The translations under genes were made by a program, and so were the position numbers. The notes beneath the pieces are model-generated. The model saw only the letters and a program-made list of their open reading frames with translations, was not told where the DNA came from and made no database searches. Source: JAGLRQ01 sp965369805 (GTDB taxonomy: Bacteria > Auribacterota > UBA6266). From it: a DNA stretch of 19,417 bases. The DNA lies in contig CBDURG010000023.1 of NCBI GenBank assembly GCA_965369805.1, forward strand, positions 1-19,417, in the 5' to 3' direction. Shown piece by piece: positions 10,701-16,700 of the stretch; positions within the stretch are counted from its first letter, which is position 1; each line of letters opens with the position of its first letter.

Positions 10701-13700
10701 TTTATGGTCCAAAAACTGGGAGAGCCGGAAAGAATAAATATTCTGAATTTAATTACCCGCAAACAAAGCGCTTCTCTTTATATGATATGGAAGGGAGCCG
10801 GTCAAAATATAATACCTACGGATTTAAAATCTGAAAACATTCTTTTTGAAGAAGATAATTCAGGTGTGTATACAGCTAAATATTTTGATTTTGATTATGC
10901 TGTTTATAATATTGAAACTCTTACGAATTTATTTACTCATTTAAAAAATCAGCTTTATCCGTTAAATAATTATGCCGTTCTTCTTGGTTTCTTTGATGCC
11001 ATGAGATTAGACGGTATGAGGGTTAAACAGATTCTGGATTTGTTGTATACTCTTACCGGAGTAGATACTGACGCGGTTGATGAAGCTGAAGCAATAATAA
11101 AATCGGAGAATCCCGTAGACTGGATAGAAGGCCTTCCCGATGAAACCCGGGAAATCAAGAATTACGCCCGCCTTAATATAGAAAACGCGTTATATGCCCA
11201 GGGCCTGCTCTATAATATCTGCCTTGAAGGGAACATAGATATAAGTGCTGTATCTGAGATTTTCGGTGTTTTCGGCATAGCGGGTGAATACTGCCATGAA
11301 TATTTGATGGTTATAAAGACCGCGGATAGCAAATTTTATTATTTTAACATAGGGGTTTTAAAAGAAGGGCTTAATCCCGCCGCTTATAATGTAAATTCAG
11401 TTGTTAATTTCAGGAACAGTTTGTATTTACAGGATCCTTCTTTGACAGGCACGAGTTTAGGAGCTGTGCTTACCGATATGGGTAGGCCTGTGGAAGCTCA
11501 TCAATCGGACGAATTTTGTTACAATTTACCTCCTCAAATGTTCACGGATTTAATGTTAGGGGAAGAAGTTGTTACCTGGTGGTCAGAGAAGTATCTCCAG
11601 GCCGCGGAAAAAGTAGGCTTCCTGGATGCTTTGGAAATAGCAAGCCTTTCCAATAATGGTGTGTCATGGGCAGCTCTTGAGGCTATGTTCGGAATACCGC
11701 AGGATACTCTTCTTGCTATGGTTGGTGATGTAAATACTATTACCGGAGATTATCCTGATATATTTACTGAAATCGACTTTAAGAATTTCCTTAAAAGTAA
11801 AAAGCTTACACACTTTGACGCTTACACCATATGGTATATGAGTTATATCCTTGGAAAATCGACTTCGGCCCTGTCCAAATTGTATAATGTTCAGGACGCG
11901 AACATTACAACTATAGCCGGCAGGGTTACATCTCTTTATATTCCCGTTGATTTGATAGAAGAGCGCCTCAGAAGTGAATGGAGAAGCTTTTTTGACAGCG
12001 TTAAGCTTATAAACGAGTCTGATTTCGTGACTTTTGACCTTTATTATAAGCATATTATAACCGAACTATATCTACCTTTTACAATGGCAAATACTATAAG
12101 GATCCCGAGAACAATTGATATTAACTATTTTCTTGGTGTTACGCATACTTATGTGGAGAATCTTAAGAAGGCGGATCCCGAATTTGGCGGAGCATTTGAA
12201 GAAGCCAGAGCGTATTATACCGCGAAAATAAGACTCTATAAGAAAAGGTTTTGGAAAGTCCGATATAACAATTTCTATGCTGATATTCAAGTTAACCCGA
12301 ACACTAACCATCCGCCCCGAATTTCTCCCTATGATATAGATGAAGTCTTAGGCGTATTATCTGAAATAGGGGAAGACGGCAAACCCATGATTGAAAGAGC
12401 CACCGGGTTTACAAGAGGCGTAATAGCAGAAATAACAACAAATGAAACGTCTTCCGGCTATGGAACTGATGAGATCGCAATCTATGAGATAATGGTTAAA
12501 AAAAGCGAAACAGAGATACGAAGATTCTGGCTTCATTTGCAGAAAGAAAGCGCGCCGAGTATTATTAATGCCTTTAACGATTTAGTTACTCTTAAAGATC
12601 AATGTATTTATGATGAACTCTACGGTATGGGCCAGGACTCTTACACGGGCCGCGCGGGTTATGCTACGGAGGAAGGGTGGTTATATATTTCGAGAGCCCA
12701 GCTTATAGAAAAAGGATATGCTGAGATTGAAATAAACCAGATAGAGCTAAACCTTATAAAGAGTGTATATGCCTCTACAATGGATGAAAGCGGTATAGGC
12801 TGGGTTGTGACTGATCCAGGCGCTATAGGTTTTATTCAAATCGAACCCGGGATGTATAAAGCTAAACTTGCCGATTCAGCTAAGATAGCCAGGGGTTATA
12901 CATATAACGCAATGATTTCTTTTTACACTAAAGATGCTGCCTGGATGAGTAGAGCTTTTATTAAAAAGGATTTTGATATCAGCGAAGATGTACCCATAGA
13001 AGAAGATTATGTTTATGACGGTAAGACAGTTCATATAGTGTGGGATGACGGGAACTTGGCTGATGAAGTTTTTATTGAGGAGTTAGAAAAAATCCGTATT
13101 GCCCTTAAGCAGGGTTTAATTAACAGCGGCCTTCTTGTAAACTGGCTTGATGACAAACCGCTTCCGGAAACTTCGACGATGCGGATGGAATTTTTAGTGG
13201 GTGGCAATTTTAAATATTTATATAACGTATTCTACGAAAGTGAGCCGGTTTTTACAGCTGGTGTGAAAAATGAGGATTTTGTATTTAACCCCATTGAGTA
13301 TCAATTTAATAATGTTTTAGTGCCCTCCTATAGTTACTGGTATGGGAAGGTGGATGGCGGCCGAATACCGGTTCCTGAACCGGGAAGTTTTGTCGTTTTG
13401 GATATTGGTGATATATATGACAAAGGGGTGTTTTCTGAAGAATGTTTACAGGGGATGGATAGGTTTAGTTATATCGAATATTTAAGACAGTTATCTGTGC
13501 AGGATCAAAACATTGGTGAGATATGTTTTAGACAGGAATCTTGTATGTTGTATATGATATGGAAAGCTACAAACGATGTAATAGTTGGTGGTTTATCCGG
13601 GGAAAGTGTTATATACGCGGAAGGCCAAGACGGGGCCTGGCGTCCGAAGGCCTTTGATTTTGATATTACGACAGAAGCTGGATTTGAAGACCTATTCGCG

Positions 13701-16700
13701 CATGCTGTTGATAAATTAAAAGGAGAAATTGAAAATATTATTTTATCGGCGGATTTAGTTAATACCCAGGCTCTTCTTGGTTTCTATGATGCCATGAGAT
13801 TAGATGGGATGAGGGTTAAACAGATTCTGGATTTGTTGGATACCCTTACCGGTGTAGATGCTGACGCGGTTGCTGAAGCTAAAGCAATAATAGTATCGGA
13901 TTATCCTATAGACTGGATAGAAGGCCTTTTCGACGAAACCCGGGAAATCAAAGATTACGCCCGCCTTAATATAGAAAACGCGTTATATGCCCAGGGCCTG
14001 CTCTATAATATCTGCCTTGAAGGGAGCATAGATATAGGCGCTGTATCTGAGATTTTCGGTGTTTTTGGCATAGCGGGTGAATACCTCTATGAATATTTTA
14101 TGGTTATAAAAACCGCGGATAGCAAATTTTATTATTTTGATATAGGGGTTTTAAAAGAAAGGCTTAATCCTGATGCTTATAATGTAAATTCAGTTGTTAA
14201 TTTCAGGAACAGTTTATATTTTCAGGATCCTTCCTTGACAGGCACGAGTTTTGGGGCTGTGATTACTGATATGGGTATGCCTGTGGAGGCCCATCAACCG
14301 GATGATTTTTGTTACAATTTACCTCCTCAAATGTTAACGGATCTAATGTTAGGGGAAGAAGTTGTTACCTGGTGGTCAGAGAAGTATCTCCTGGCCGCGG
14401 AGAAAGTAGGTTTCCTGGATGCCTTGGAAATAGCCAACCTTTCCAATAACGGCGTGCCATGGACAACCCTTGAAGCTATGTTTGGGATACCGCAGGATAC
14501 TCTTCTTGCTATGGTTGGTGATGTGAATGTTATAACCGGAGATTATCCTGATATATTTGCTGAAGATGATTTTAAGACATATCTTAGGAATAAAAAGCTT
14601 AAGCACTTTGACGCTTATACCATATGGTATATGAGTTATGTCCTTGGAAAATCGACTTTGGGCCTGTCCCAATTGTATAATATTCAAAACACAGCCGTTA
14701 CGACTGTAGTTGACAGAGTTACATCTCTTTATGTCCCCGTTGATTTGATAGAGGAGCGCCTTAGAAGTGAGTGGATAAGATTTTTTGATAGCGTTAAGCT
14801 TATAAACAAATCTGATTTCGCGACTTTTGACCTTTATTATAAGCATGTTATAACAGAAGTATATCTGCCTTTTTCAATGGAAAATACTCTAAGGATCCCA
14901 AGAACAATTGATCTTAACTATTTTCTTAATGTTTCGCATACTTATCTGACGAAACTTAAAAAAGCGGATCCTGAATTCGCTCAAATCTTCAAAAAAGCTG
15001 AAACTTATTATAGTATGAAAATACAAATTTATATGAAAAGGCTTTGGAAAGTCCGATATAATGGTTTCTATGCTGATATTAAAGTTAACTCGGATATCAA
15101 TCTATTGCCCAGAGTTTCTCCCTATGATATAGATGAAGCCTTAGGTGTATTGTCTGAAATGGGAGAAGACGGTAAATCCATGCTTGAAAGAGCAACCGGT
15201 TTTATGAGAGGCGAAATAAAAGAAATAAGAATAGAAGAAAAAGCGTCTTACGGATATGGAACTGATGAAATAGCAATCTATGAGGTAATAGTTAGTAAAA
15301 CGCTTACGGATGAGAGAAGATTCTGGCTTCATTTACAGAAAGAAAACGCGCCAAGTATTATTAATACCTTCAACAATCTAGTTACTCTTCAATATCAAAG
15401 TGTTTATGATAAACTCTATGGTATGGGCCAGGACTCTTACACCGGTCGTACAGGTTATGCTACAGAGAGAAGGTTGTATTCCCCGAGAGCCAAGCTTATA
15501 GAAAAAGGCTATACCGAGTCTGAGATAGTCCAAATAGAGTTATCCCTTATTAAGAGTGTATATGCGGCTACAATGGATGGAGATGGCGCAGGCTGGATTG
15601 TAACTGACCCGGGCGCTATAGGTTTTATTGAGATTAATCCGGGGATGTACGAGGCTAAGATATCCGACTTCAGTAAGATAGCAAAAGGTTACAGCCTGGA
15701 TGCGCTGGTCGTGTTTTATACGGATTTAAACGGCACTTGGGCGGGAAAGGGCTATACTGCGGCAAGTTTTTCTCCTTCGGTGGACGGTGAAAATTACAAT
15801 CCATATATCTATGATGGCAAAGAAATATATATAGATTGGGTTAATGTTCCGGAGGAGTGTGAGAGTATAGTCACGAAGGCCCTGATTGACAATAATATGC
15901 TTCTTGATTGGATAGGCGGAACAGAACTGCCTCCTGTTTCTAATATAATAATAGAGTTTGTATTTACCGGCGGGTATAAAAGCATTTTTAAAATCTATTT
16001 TGAAGATTGCCTGCCGTTTATTTTTGGGCTGGTATATTATCCTGATATTCCTGTTTCTGTAAGCGATCAGTTTGTTTATATGAATGCCGTTCGTTCTTAC
16101 TGGAAGGGAAAAATTGATGAGAATAAAATCCCTGTGCCTGTTCCCGGAAACGTAAAGTGGGTTACAGATCCCAGTGATGGGGTTTCTAAAGAATGTTTTA
16201 CCAGGCGTTATTTAGAAGGTTATGTTGGAGGTGATTTTAGAAATTTTCTTCTTGAACATATTGAATTCGAAGCGGTAGATGGCATAACAAGTCTTAGAGA
16301 AGCTATGTCTTTATACATGATTTGGAAGGGTTCCGGTGAAAATAAAATTCCGGGAGAAATAAAACCTGAAAATATTATTTATATGAAAAATGAAAATAAT
16401 ATTTTTATGCCTTTTTATTTTGATTTGGATTATTTACATGAGCCTTACAACACATTAAAATCTTTATTTCAGTATTTACAGGCAAACTTGCTGCTCGCGA
16501 AAGATACCCAAATTCTCCTCGGCTTCTACGGCGCTATGAAACTGGACAGTATGACAGATGATGAGATTATACTTAAGGTTTTGACAATTGACGATATAGC
16601 TCATGAATCAGTAGCCGACGTTGTAGACATTATAGAAAACGGGAGGGCTATTACATGGATAGAGTCCCCGGGTGAAAGTACGGAAGTAAAATTTACGGCA

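Noticed and set aside
11664..14846. Minus-strand frames of 79-156 codons at 11664-12311 and 14376-14846
   Set aside because: Again at matching positions of R5 and R6; they oppose a well-supported + strand gene and lack starts with binding sites or recognisable domains.
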